DNA from: Woeseia sp.
GTDB lineage: Bacteria; Pseudomonadota; Gammaproteobacteria; Steroidobacterales; Woeseiaceae
Direction of reading: 5' to 3'
DNA length: 64,000 bases
NCBI GenBank assembly: GCA_021773015.1
Contig: JAJFKW010000004.1
Coordinates: 62,001-126,000 of the forward strand
Position numbers and translations under genes: made by a program
In this document: positions 56,737 through 64,000 of the stretch, one piece after another
Layout of the letters: each line of letters starts with the position of its first letter
How positions within the stretch are numbered: position 1 is the stretch's first letter
The notes under the pieces: generated by a model
The model's database searches: none
Seen by the model: only the letters and a program-made list of their open reading frames with translations
What the model was told of the DNA's origin: nothing

Positions 56737-59144
56737 ATCGCTTCCTCACACTGAACGACTATGGGACGCATTTCTATCTCGGGCGCCACTCTAAATTCTA
56801 TTCTGACATCTCGGTAGCCGGCCCGGCTTCCCACCGCGACATAAACGCCTGGTCGCAAACTCAGTTGGCGATTCTCGAACGAACCCAGTCTCGCCACCTT
56901 GAAAATATCCACGTTTGTGAGCGAGTCGGACACCAACAAAACGTCCAGCGGCGTCGCCGCGCGCTTCAATAATCGCGAAAGTGTATTTTTCTGGTTCTCC
57001 AGCCGCGGTCCGATTGGCGAAATGCGAGACATATCCAATAGCATGGTTGTTGCGCGCTGCATTTTACCAGGCGCGCTGAGCGAATCGGGATCATCGATAT
57101 AGGCATTCAACTGGTTATGCAAATTCGTCCTTTGACGGGCGTTCGCGAGTCCCGCCTGGGCGAATTGCAAGTCACCATCTATCTCGAGGATTTTCTCATA
57201 AGTGTTGATCGCAGACTCCCACTCTTCGTTATGCTCCAAATTCACTGCCTCTTTCTCGAACGACCGTATTTTCTCCAGTCGGATTTCCTGATCGACTTGT
57301 AATAGACCATCAGTGGGTTGACGGGAATTCGCGTCGAGTTTCTTCGCCGCCTCAAACGCTGCGCGCGCCGACAGAAAATCGCGTGCGGCCAGCGCATCGA
57401 GTCCTTCCGTCATACGCCGCTCGAACGAAAATTGCCGAACCAAGCCGCGCACGCGATCAAGTGCATCCTTTGCGGGTTGCCAGGCTCCGTCCAATGAGAC
57501 CGCTTGTTCTAACGCAATCTTGGCTGCTTCGTATTCTAGGTCATTTTCGAATTGCTGAGCTTGTTCAATTAGGTCAAGTACGGATTTTAGATTGAGCGCG
57601 CGCGCAAGGCCGGCTTCCGCCGGCACGTTGCCGGGCGTAATGGCAACCGCCAAATCGTAGAATTTGACCGCATCAATATGATCGGCACTGTCGAAAGCCG
57701 TTTTCGCCTGGTCCATTGCAGCATTGAATTCAGATTCGATCCGGTCAAAAAATGGGTCCAGTAGTTGTATAGCTTGTTGGTACCTACTCAGCGCTGAGCG
57801 GTGATCCTTTAGCAAGTAAGCACGATCTCCTTCTGCATACACATCTAATGCATCCAAATACGTTTGCCCGCCCCAGCGATCTATCGCGCGAAATTTGAGT
57901 CGTTCCAACCTCGACAATAGATCACCCAGCGCCTCGTCAGTCGCCGCTTTCAATTGCGCCGCGGAATCACCGGAAAATTGGCCGAGATTTTCGCTGAATC
58001 CTACCGGACCTTGATCATCGTCTGCCGCCTCCTGCGTATTCAATTGAAATCCCGGTTCGCTAGTATCGTCAGATGCAACCGCAGCCGAGTCAGACTCCTG
58101 CGCTGACACGGGATCGGGCTGGTCCGCTACTTCCTTTTGGATTTCGGGCTGCTGCTGATCAGTCACAGTGGCGGGCAGCACGAATAGGACGGCTAAAAGC
58201 ACAAGCAGCAGTAGCGCAAGGCCACCGTAAAGTGCACTCGCCGGGACGCCTTTCGATGTGGCCGGCGTCGAAGCGGCAGGCGCAACTTTCGCCGGACGAC
58301 GTTGCGGTCTGACAATTTCATTACCGTCGCGACGAATTTGCCGGTCAACTTTCACGGTACTGGAGACCTCGGCAGGGGCGGGCCCCGCCGGAAATCCCAT
58401 TTGCGTTAAACGAGAAGCAATTTCTTCAGCAGACGGTCGATTCACATCGCGTTCACTGAGCATTTCCGCTAACAAGCCATTTAATTGGCTGGGCAACGCG
58501 GCACCGCTGGCATCACGGAGCGTATCTAACTGCGCAATCGTCCTGACTGGCGATCCACCGATCAATTCGCAAATAAGCACGCCAAGCGAATATACGTCGT
58601 CCGCTGGCGCCGCAGGTAAAGCCGCAAGTTGCTGGGGGCTGGCCGAAATATCGGATCCGCCACCAATTTGCTCGCCTACAGCAGAGGCGACGCCAAAATC
58701 TAGCAAATACGGTACGCCGCGCGCGTCCAACGCAACGTTGCTTGCCTTGATGTCGCGGTGCACGATACTTTTGCCGTGTGCATATCGCAACGCGTCAGCG
58801 AGCAAACCGATAGGGCGCAGCAGCACTTCAATCGGTTGCGTGCTCAACACGCTAATGTTTGGCCCGTCGATATATTGCATGGCGTAAAATACGCCATCTG
58901 GCAAATCGTGAAACTCGAATACTCGAATTATGTTGGCATGCATTAGTCGACTGTTAATGCGCCACTCTGATTGCAGTTGATCGGGTCGTGCGCCACCGCC
59001 CGGAACGTCGGCGAACTTCAACGCTACCTTAGATTGCGCACGTTTATCGGTAGCCAACCAAACAATGGCATTTCCCACAGGGCCAACCGGTTTGATAAGG
59101 GTATACCTACCGGCAAGCAGCACACCTTCTGTCAGCTCGCGCAT
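56733..59144 (-). CDS. Membrane-anchored Ser/Thr protein kinase with TPR-like extracytoplasmic region
   Basis: An 803-residue protein. The N-terminal Hanks-type kinase domain (about 13-250) has the ATP Lys K43 (VALKF), Glu E60, HRDIKASN (129-136, catalytic D131) and DFG (149-151), so catalytic residues are intact; the glycine-rich loop is degenerate (VGPVGNAIVW). A Pro/Ala-rich linker leads to a membrane helix (304-324), an acidic linker and a helical, TPR-like region (about 400-700), then a small beta-rich C-terminal domain ending with PIVVQCEE. The inferred role is to phosphorylate cluster partners, read by the FHA domains. Start ATG at 59144. Confidence 0.88.
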   Translation of the reverse strand: MRELTEGVLLAGRYTLIKPVGPVGNAIVWLATDKRAQSKVALKFADVPGGGARPDQLQSEWRINSRLMHANIIRVFEFHDLPDGVFYAMQYIDGPNISVLSTQPIEVLLRPIGLLADALRYAHGKSIVHRDIKASNVALDARGVPYLLDFGVASAVGEQIGGGSDISASPQQLAALPAAPADDVYSLGVLICELIGGSPVRTIAQLDTLRDASGAALPSQLNGLLAEMLSERDVNRPSAEEIASRLTQMGFPAGPAPAEVSSTVKVDRQIRRDGNEIVRPQRRPAKVAPAASTPATSKGVPASALYGGLALLLLVLLAVLFVLPATVTDQQQPEIQKEVADQPDPVSAQESDSAAVASDDTSEPGFQLNTQEAADDDQGPVGFSENLGQFSGDSAAQLKAATDEALGDLLSRLERLKFRAIDRWGGQTYLDALDVYAEGDRAYLLKDHRSALSRYQQAIQLLDPFFDRIESEFNAAMDQAKTAFDSADHIDAVKFYDLAVAITPGNVPAEAGLARALNLKSVLDLIEQAQQFENDLEYEAAKIALEQAVSLDGAWQPAKDALDRVRGLVRQFSFERRMTEGLDALAARDFLSARAAFEAAKKLDANSRQPTDGLLQVDQEIRLEKIRSFEKEAVNLEHNEEWESAINTYEKILEIDGDLQFAQAGLANARQRTNLHNQLNAYIDDPDSLSAPGKMQRATTMLLDMSRISPIGPRLENQKNTLSRLLKRAATPLDVLLVSDSLTNVDIFKVARLGSFENRQLSLRPGVYVAVGSRAGYRDVRIEFRVAPEIEMRPIVVQCEEAI

Positions 59145-59160
59145 CGTATGATTTAGGGGG

Positions 59161-60393
59161 CTAGCCGGTTGGTTCCGTCGACCGGGCTGGTGCGCTCAGA
59201 TCCACGTCTTCAGTAAATCCCGTCTCCACCTGGTAGATTTCGTGAAGTAGCTTCCGCCAACTCTCATATTGAGCCTCGGCAGTGCCTGTCAAACGCCTCG
59301 ACTGTCCTTCAACCTGAATGACAAGTGGCGCAGCTTCGGCAACAAACGATTCCGACAACTCTTTTATATCCTCTCGATGTGCTCGAGTGGAGCGGCGAAG
59401 CCGATAGGCATCGATAATTGTTCTAACACCACGGTTAACACCCACAGCGCGGGCCGCGTTGCGTATACGAGGGTTGGAACCGCCGGTATTGATTTGCACT
59501 GATCCCGCCAACACTGCAGCACCCAATAGAGCGCGCATTGTTGCCGCGCGTTTCGTCTGTCGGATAGCGATTGACTGCTCACGCGCTCTCTTACGCCAGC
59601 CTTCATAAGGCAGCGCGATACCGTAGTAAAAATTGGCGTAGTGCTCATTCAATGTATCGATCACCAATCTATCTCTTTCACGGATCTGGCGTAAACGCCC
59701 AACCATCGGATCATTCTGTGCCGGTAATCGCAGAATGGTTGTATTGCCTTTTTCGTTTGTGGAAATATGATCGCCGAATGCGGTTGGTGCCATGTCCGCA
59801 AAAAACTTGAGTTCTGACGATTGCCGGATCCGGGTAATTTGCTGAGGGTCGAGCTGTGACGCATAGGCGCGTAGATCGTTCGCAATGTCGTTGAAAACTT
59901 TTTGATATGGATCGTTTCGTCGATCACGATATTCTGCGAATGACGTAAGTCCGGTTTGCATTGAGTAGCTATTTTCGTACCAGCGACTGCCCAGCGAATC
60001 TACCGCCCAAACTTTTAATGTGACGTACTCCCCGTCCGATTGGACAATCGACCCATTGAGAACAACATCTGTAAACACGTATTCGTTTGGAATGACGCGA
60101 ACAGCACCCCAATACCCTGTGCCTTGCAATGTCGTCTTGATGTGATAGGGCAAATAGCGCGCTTCTGCCATGCGAACTTCAGGATAAATACCGCTCTTGT
60201 CCGCATTGTTCTTTGCTGGTACGCCCGCATCGAAATTCATAATCCCCACATCGAGCAACAAGTTCTCTGAGATATCCAGCGATGCGACATCAAGTGTCGT
60301 CGACTCCGCCGTAATGACTTCCGAAACCGTACAACCCGTGGCACCCATCGCAATCAGGATAAAACCAAAAATTACATTGCCTGTTTTCTTCAT
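59161..60393 (-). CDS. Lipoprotein with CsgG/LpoB-like N-terminal part, unknown function
   Basis: A 410-residue lipoprotein; lipobox ATGC at about residue 21 when the ATG at 60393 is used (GGAG upstream). The N-terminal part (about 40-165) contains TGYWGAVRVIP and VLNGSIVQSDGEYVTLKVWAVD, a pattern resembling the CsgG/LpoB-type lipoprotein fold; this is a tentative reading. The rest (about 200-390) is basic and helical with a hydrophobic stretch near 290-302. It sits between the kinase and the Gly-rich lipoprotein genes, and is likely anchored in the outer membrane as part of the same complex. Confidence 0.7.
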   Translation of the reverse strand: MKKTGNVIFGFILIAMGATGCTVSEVITAESTTLDVASLDISENLLLDVGIMNFDAGVPAKNNADKSGIYPEVRMAEARYLPYHIKTTLQGTGYWGAVRVIPNEYVFTDVVLNGSIVQSDGEYVTLKVWAVDSLGSRWYENSYSMQTGLTSFAEYRDRRNDPYQKVFNDIANDLRAYASQLDPQQITRIRQSSELKFFADMAPTAFGDHISTNEKGNTTILRLPAQNDPMVGRLRQIRERDRLVIDTLNEHYANFYYGIALPYEGWRKRAREQSIAIRQTKRAATMRALLGAAVLAGSVQINTGGSNPRIRNAARAVGVNRGVRTIIDAYRLRRSTRAHREDIKELSESFVAEAAPLVIQVEGQSRRLTGTAEAQYESWRKLLHEIYQVETGFTEDVDLSAPARSTEPTG

Positions 60394-60471
60394 GAGATAG
60401 CGGCGTTCTCCATTTTCACTGTCTTGTATTGCGTTGCACCGTCGGCACCTGCTGCGATTACCCTGCAAGCG

Positions 60472-61539
60472 CTATAACTGATTGTATTTTCTATATTCTT
60501 CCCAGAGACGTTCGCGCAAATCCGGATCATCTTCACTCAGCGCCGCCTCCTTCAGCTGCTTAGCGACGATATCTTCGCTGACCAAATCCGGAATGTCGTC
60601 CGGCGTACGGTCTTTAATAACGTCCTCTGACAGGCCATCCATCGACGGCGTAGCTCGCGACTCGTCTTGCGGCGTTGTGTTCGCAGCCTCTCCAGTACCC
60701 TGCACGCCACCCTGAGACCCTAGTCCTACGCCACCACCGCCTGACCCGCCGCCTTCGCCGCCAAATCCTTCGGTGTTGCGGCCAACCGTGGATATTTCAC
60801 GTTGTTCGTCTGCCAGTACTCCGTCGAAATCACCAACCGACTTCTCAAGCGTACCTTCTAAACGGGCCTGTCGCTCGGCATCGGTTTCACCAGGAAATTG
60901 TCCCACACCGCCGGAACAGCCACCGTCCGCGCTGCCGCTGTCGCCGATGCCACCGATGCCTCCGGGATTGCCGCTACTACCGCCACAATTACCTTGGGTT
61001 GCACCGTTGCTGCCGCCTGATCCGCCGCCCGCACCACCACCGCCCACACCAGGCACCGCGCCGCCAAGGCCAGGAACTCCGCCACCGCCTGATGCGCCAC
61101 CCGATGCACCTCCAGATGCACCTCCAGATGCGCCACCTGATGCGCCACCTGATGCACCGCCTGGCATACCGCCAGAAGAACCACCCGACGAACCGCCCGA
61201 CGAACCGCCACCCGACATGCCGCCAGGCATACCGCCAGACGAGCCGCCCGATGAACCACCACCCGACATGCCGCCTGGCATTCCACCAGAAGAACCGCCA
61301 GACGAACCACCGGGCATACCACCGGATGAGCCGCCAGAAGAGCCGCCTGATGAGCCGCCGCCGGGAATGCTGACGCCGCCGCCGCCAGGCAACGATGTTC
61401 CAACACCACCACCTAAGCCGCCGGTACCAATGCCAATTGAACAACCTGCTGTCATTGCGGTGATCGATAGCGCCGCGATGCTAATTGCTGTCTTGCGCGT
61501 GAACTCAAACTGAAGCAAATTGCTGCCTGGATAATTCAT
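60472..61539 (-). CDS. Glycine/serine-rich repeat lipoprotein, first gene of the cluster
   Basis: A 355-residue lipoprotein (lipobox TAGC, Cys33) with a Gly/Ser/Met/Ala-rich tandem-repeat region (about 60-151; units such as SSGG, MPGG, ASGG), two more Gly-rich parts (about 152-215 and 265-290) and a non-repetitive charged C-terminus (about 295-355) that ends RERLWEEYRKYNQL. I recall similar C-terminal ends on conserved hypothetical proteins of other gammaproteobacteria. The long antisense frames over this region are artefacts of its skewed composition. It is the most upstream gene of the minus-strand cluster and probably a flexible surface or periplasmic component. Confidence 0.78.
   Translation of the reverse strand: MNYPGSNLLQFEFTRKTAISIAALSITAMTAGCSIGIGTGGLGGGVGTSLPGGGGVSIPGGGSSGGSSGGSSGGMPGGSSGGSSGGMPGGMSGGGSSGGSSGGMPGGMSGGGSSGGSSGGSSGGMPGGASGGASGGASGGASGGASGGASGGGGVPGLGGAVPGVGGGGAGGGSGGSNGATQGNCGGSSGNPGGIGGIGDSGSADGGCSGGVGQFPGETDAERQARLEGTLEKSVGDFDGVLADEQREISTVGRNTEGFGGEGGGSGGGGVGLGSQGGVQGTGEAANTTPQDESRATPSMDGLSEDVIKDRTPDDIPDLVSEDIVAKQLKEAALSEDDPDLRERLWEEYRKYNQL
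61087..61362 (-). repeat. Degenerate tandem repeats encoding Gly-rich units
   Basis: Codons for residues 60-151 of the Gly-rich lipoprotein form 12-15 base repeats (e.g. encoding SSGG, ASGG and MPGG). Such tracts can change copy number by slippage, which would alter length of the Gly-rich arm. Confidence 0.8.
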
Positions 61540-61928
61540 TGCCCTACCGCCCTATTTAATCGAAGTGGTTGCTGCGTATTCCGCTCAATCGCCGGTCGTC
61601 GCCACCCATAGCGTTATGTCTCTTGGAGGGCCGCACTCGCTCCAAGTTCCCCGAAATACCTGAATTGCAGGTGCGAAAGCCAACCGGTCTGGCTTCAGAC
61701 AATAATACGACCGGCATAGTGTCGCAACCGCCGACAATGAGTATCTTGACGGCTTCGTTAATGAAGCCGACCCAATCCGGCACGAGAACCGTATGTCGTT
61801 GTTTTGTTAGCGTGTTTGGGAAGGTTCTGAGCATCGCAGACAGCCCCGTCTGATGCTTTATACAACGCTAGTGAGCGCGATTCGTTGACCCGTTCGGGAC
61901 ATTGTCAAAGGGCGCAGAATATTTGCGC
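61540..61928. other. Gene-free stretch upstream of the kinase/VWA cluster
   Basis: No convincing gene. Overlapping open frames on both strands (61556-61853) have no ribosome-binding site or recognisable features. The stretch should contain the promoter of the nine-gene minus-strand cluster; no strong -35/-10 pair was identified. Confidence 0.4.
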
Positions 61929-61962
61929 AAAAAAAACTCCCGAACACCGAGGTGTCCGGGAG
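61929..61962 (-). terminator. Factor-independent terminator after the Spy-like gene
   Basis: On the minus strand CTCCCGGACACC and GGTGTTCGGGAG form a long hairpin with one mismatch and a tight loop, followed by eight T. It lies about 80 bases past the Spy-like stop and isolates that gene from the cluster downstream. Confidence 0.88.
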
Positions 61963-62044
61963 CAACAAGCTGCCTTTCGGCGGGAGAATTGTGCTGATCT
62001 ACAGCCGGGCATCGATTTCCAAATCGCCGCGTATTCAGTGTCGG

Positions 62045-62563
62045 CTAAGATTCCTGGTCGTCGCCACTATCGTCACCATGGCGGCGTCGACGATCTTTGA
62101 ATTTCTGCCGCATTTGCGCTTTGGCCTCATCCAATTGTTGAATTTGCTCCGGCGTCAACTTCGCATGAATGTCGTTGCGTATTTGGCTTCTCAGCAACGT
62201 CATCTCGGTTGCTAATTCGCCCCTTTCAGCCGCCAGCGCCTGTATCGTTTGTTCGTAGTCGGGCGCATCCGTGTCGATCTCTTTGAGTGCCGTCCTGTTG
62301 GCGCGACCGCGCTCTCGAAGCGAATCCATCTGTGGCTTTGCGGCCAGCACGACATTGTGCAATTCCTGAGTCTGCGTCTCATCCAAACCCAAATGCTCAC
62401 TCATTCGTTCCACCATCCGCTCTGGATTCCGCATATGTGCCATTTGGCGATGATGGTCGCCGGGCTTACCGTGATGTCGCCCGCGATCTCCTTCGCCAGC
62501 ATTGGCAAATGTGCCGATTGCAAGTAGCGCTGCTGCCAACGCAATTGACCGTTTGATATTCAT
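62045..62563 (-). CDS. Spy/CpxP-like periplasmic chaperone
   Basis: A 172-residue exported protein: signal peptide (about 1-22, FANAG), a His-rich segment (about 28-45), and an alpha-helical Spy/CpxP-type region with two LTXXQ-like motifs, a diverged LGLDETQTQEL (about 58-68) and LTPEQIQQLDEA (about 136-147). The tail is Arg/Asp-rich. Expected to bind unfolded envelope proteins and, as CpxP, to restrain the sensor kinase. Divergent from cpxR-like and cpxA-like genes, the usual arrangement. GGAG eight bases before the ATG. One GTAAA half-site of the CpxR box occurs upstream (plus-strand 62621-62625); a second half-site is not clear. Confidence 0.88.
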   Translation of the reverse strand: MNIKRSIALAAALLAIGTFANAGEGDRGRHHGKPGDHHRQMAHMRNPERMVERMSEHLGLDETQTQELHNVVLAAKPQMDSLRERGRANRTALKEIDTDAPDYEQTIQALAAERGELATEMTLLRSQIRNDIHAKLTPEQIQQLDEAKAQMRQKFKDRRRRHGDDSGDDQES

Positions 62564-62743
62564 ATTCGTAGCTCCGTGTCAGTCTTCATAACAGTGGCGA
62601 TTAGTCTATCTGTCGAAGTGTTTACAAACGCAAACATTGCCGCAACATTCGCCAAGATTTGTCAAGTCGCTACGCAGTAGCGTTGAACCTGACCACAGAA
62701 TGACACACGATGGACGACGAGCTATCCAGGATAATCAGTCACC

Positions 62744-63454
62744 GTGAACGGCAGAACGAAAAACGCTTCAATACTACTCATCGATGATGATCGAGAACTC
62801 GGCGGTATGCTACGCGATTTCTTACTCGCCGATCGGCTCGATTTGACGATCGCAATGGACGGGGAAACCGGTCTCGAAAGATTGTCAGACGATGTATTCG
62901 ATCTCGCCATTCTCGACATCATGTTACCGGGGATGGGCGGACTGGATGTATTAAAGGAACTTCGCAAGATCAGCGACATGCCGGTCATCATGTTGACCGC
63001 CCGAGGTGACGACATTGATCGCATCATCGGCTTGGAATTTGGTGCTGATGACTATCTAAGCAAGCCGTTTAATCCACGGGAATTGCTCGCCCGAATTCGT
63101 GCAATTCTTCGCAGAACGCAAATCGCCGCCCAACAAGCCGAGCTATCGATTGGTTCGATCTCGATTGACCTTGGAAGTCGCACGGCGCTGGTAAACGAAA
63201 ATGCACTCACGTTGACCGGAACGGAATTCGAAATTTTACGCTGTCTCGTCGCAACACCTGGGCAGGTAGTGAGCAAGGAACACCTTAGCGAAGTTGCACT
63301 GGGCAGAAGACTCTTGCCCTACGATCGCAGCATCGATACTCACATCAGTAATTTACGCAGCAAACTGGAAAAGGCCGGAAATCAAAGTGCAACCATCCAG
63401 AATCAGCGTGGCGTCGGCTATTTGCTCATTCCGGTTCGGCCAAAAACACCGTAA
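62744..63454 (+). CDS. CpxR-type response regulator (OmpR family)
   Basis: A 236-residue DNA-binding response regulator. Receiver domain (about 9-122) with acidic pocket IDDD, phospho-acceptor D58 (LAILDIMLPG) and K107 in YLSKPFNP; C-terminal winged helix (about 135-232) with LTGTEFEILRCLV and the recognition part DRSIDTHISNLRSKLE. The ALGRRLLPYDRSIDTHISNLR segment is typical of CpxR. Start GTG at 62744. The adjacent Spy-like and kinase genes support an envelope-stress role. Ends 20 bases before the kinase gene. Confidence 0.92.
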   Translation: MNGRTKNASILLIDDDRELGGMLRDFLLADRLDLTIAMDGETGLERLSDDVFDLAILDIMLPGMGGLDVLKELRKISDMPVIMLTARGDDIDRIIGLEFGADDYLSKPFNPRELLARIRAILRRTQIAAQQAELSIGSISIDLGSRTALVNENALTLTGTEFEILRCLVATPGQVVSKEHLSEVALGRRLLPYDRSIDTHISNLRSKLEKAGNQSATIQNQRGVGYLLIPVRPKTP

Positions 63455-63474
63455 GTCATTTGCGATGGGCAAAC

Positions 63475-64000
63475 ATGAATAACTTTCTCGTTCGCATATT
63501 TATTTCATTTTGGATGATTATTGGTATCACCGTGGGCGTCGCGGCGCTTGGCGGCTATTGGTACGCCGAACGTCTACGTAACGCATACGATGAATTCGAG
63601 ATTGGTGACGAGCTTCTGAATGCCAGCGCCGCACTCGAATCTGCCGGTCGCGACGGACTCAAGGTTTGGCTACAAAATTATCCGAAAACAGTTGGCGCCG
63701 AATTGATGGTACTGGATCAACACCGCCGCGACTTGTTGGGCAGACCGCTACCGATGACATTGCGGCGCATGGTGGAGCGCCATCGTCGAATTGTTCGGCC
63801 TGGCGAACGGCGATTTCGCGATCCAGCAAATCTCCGTCGTGCCAGACCACTGACGCAACTACTCGGACCGGACGGCGAGCGTTACACATTCGTACTCGTC
63901 CCCACGCGGACCGGCTCCGTTTTCGGTCGCGGCGCGCCGCCGGGTAGATTCGCGCTTGTCCTCGCGCTGGTTATCAGCGCCGCAATATCGTTAATGCTCG
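63475..64000 (+). CDS. CpxA-type sensor histidine kinase, N-terminal part (cut by window edge)
   Basis: From the ATG at 63475 the frame is open to the right edge (175 codons). A first membrane helix (about 6-29; FISFWMIIGITVGVAALGG), a periplasmic sensor domain (about 30-155) rich in Arg, and the beginning of the second helix (FALVLALVISAAISLML) are visible. RPLTQLLGPDGERYTFVLV is a CpxA-like feature. HAMP, His and ATPase parts lie outside the window. With cpxR-like and spy-like genes it forms an envelope-stress two-component module. Confidence 0.88.
   Translation, partial: MNNFLVRIFISFWMIIGITVGVAALGGYWYAERLRNAYDEFEIGDELLNASAALESAGRDGLKVWLQNYPKTVGAELMVLDQHRRDLLGRPLPMTLRRMVERHRRIVRPGERRFRDPANLRRARPLTQLLGPDGERYTFVLVPTRTGSVFGRGAPPGRFALVLALVISAAISLML

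Noticed and set aside
60773-61513. Long Pro-rich open frame on the plus strand
   Set aside because: It is the antisense shadow of the Gly-rich lipoprotein gene; the Pro repeats mirror Gly codons and there is no ribosome-binding site.
49524-61539. Type VI secretion locus
   Set aside because: Kinase, FHA and FGE-fold proteins recall type VI regulation, but no TssB/C, ClpV, Hcp, VgrG or TssJ/L/M gene is present.
61556-61853. Open frames on both strands upstream of the cluster
   Set aside because: No ribosome-binding site, signal peptide or recognisable features; both frames overlap each other completely.
1-64000. tRNA genes, rRNA, CRISPR arrays, insertion sequences and prophage
   Set aside because: Intergenic stretches were read for cloverleaf ends, regularly spaced repeats, transposase motifs and integrase genes; none was convincing.

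Overview
The window looks like a chromosome segment of a free-living, probably aquatic gammaproteobacterium. The evidence is the guaB-guaA-tadA cluster, an MltF-type transglycosylase, XseA, proBA, ilvB/ilvH, a CpxRA/Spy-type stress module, a type Vd patatin secretion protein and an HmgA/Fah tyrosine-degradation pair. Genus cannot be assigned from sequence alone. I see no rRNA, tRNA, CRISPR array, insertion sequence, prophage or integrase. Coding density is high and most features are protein genes.

Layout. 0-12 kb is mostly housekeeping: an aldo/keto reductase tail, mltF, the minus-strand operon guaB-guaA-tadA, xseA overlapping an M23 peptidase, a small membrane protein, a beta-carbonic anhydrase, and hmgA with a fumarylacetoacetase. 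12.3-21.5 kb is a nine-gene minus-strand operon: a TonB-like AgmX/PglI protein, two ExbD/TolR proteins, one ExbB/TolQ channel, three TPR proteins and two secreted proteins. It resembles the non-motile relatives of the Myxococcus Agl/Glt machine. 21.5-31.2 kb holds a thioredoxin-like protein, apbE, lemA with an M48 protease, a SYLF protein, an MscS channel, a lipoprotein and an MFS-acyltransferase fusion. 31.3-38.6 kb holds a 1343-residue STAND-like ATPase with a P/homoB domain and WD40 repeats, a patatin-barrel protein and two small genes. 38.6-49.3 kb is metabolic: the operon ilvH-proB-proA-glpD, divergent ilvB, a DMT exporter, an orphan ParA, a threonine dehydratase overlapping phhB, and an OmpA-like protein.

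49.5-61.5 kb is the most unusual part. It is a nine-gene minus-strand cluster with overlapping genes. Upstream to downstream it encodes a glycine-rich lipoprotein, a second lipoprotein, a membrane-anchored Ser/Thr kinase with TPR-like C-terminus, an FHA-like/TM/PEGA/FGE-fold protein, a small acidic secreted protein, a MotA/TolQ/ExbB-like channel, an actin/Hsp70-fold protein fused to an FHA domain, and two VWA proteins whose N-terminal membrane segment resembles ExbD/TolR. I read it as an uncharacterised, ion-driven, phospho-regulated envelope complex. It shares part types with the type VI secretion threonine-phosphorylation pathway, but no secretion apparatus is present here.

The window ends with a Spy/CpxP-like chaperone gene divergent from a CpxR-type regulator and a CpxA-type kinase that runs off the right edge. 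Factor-independent terminators were found at four places, all reading on the minus strand.
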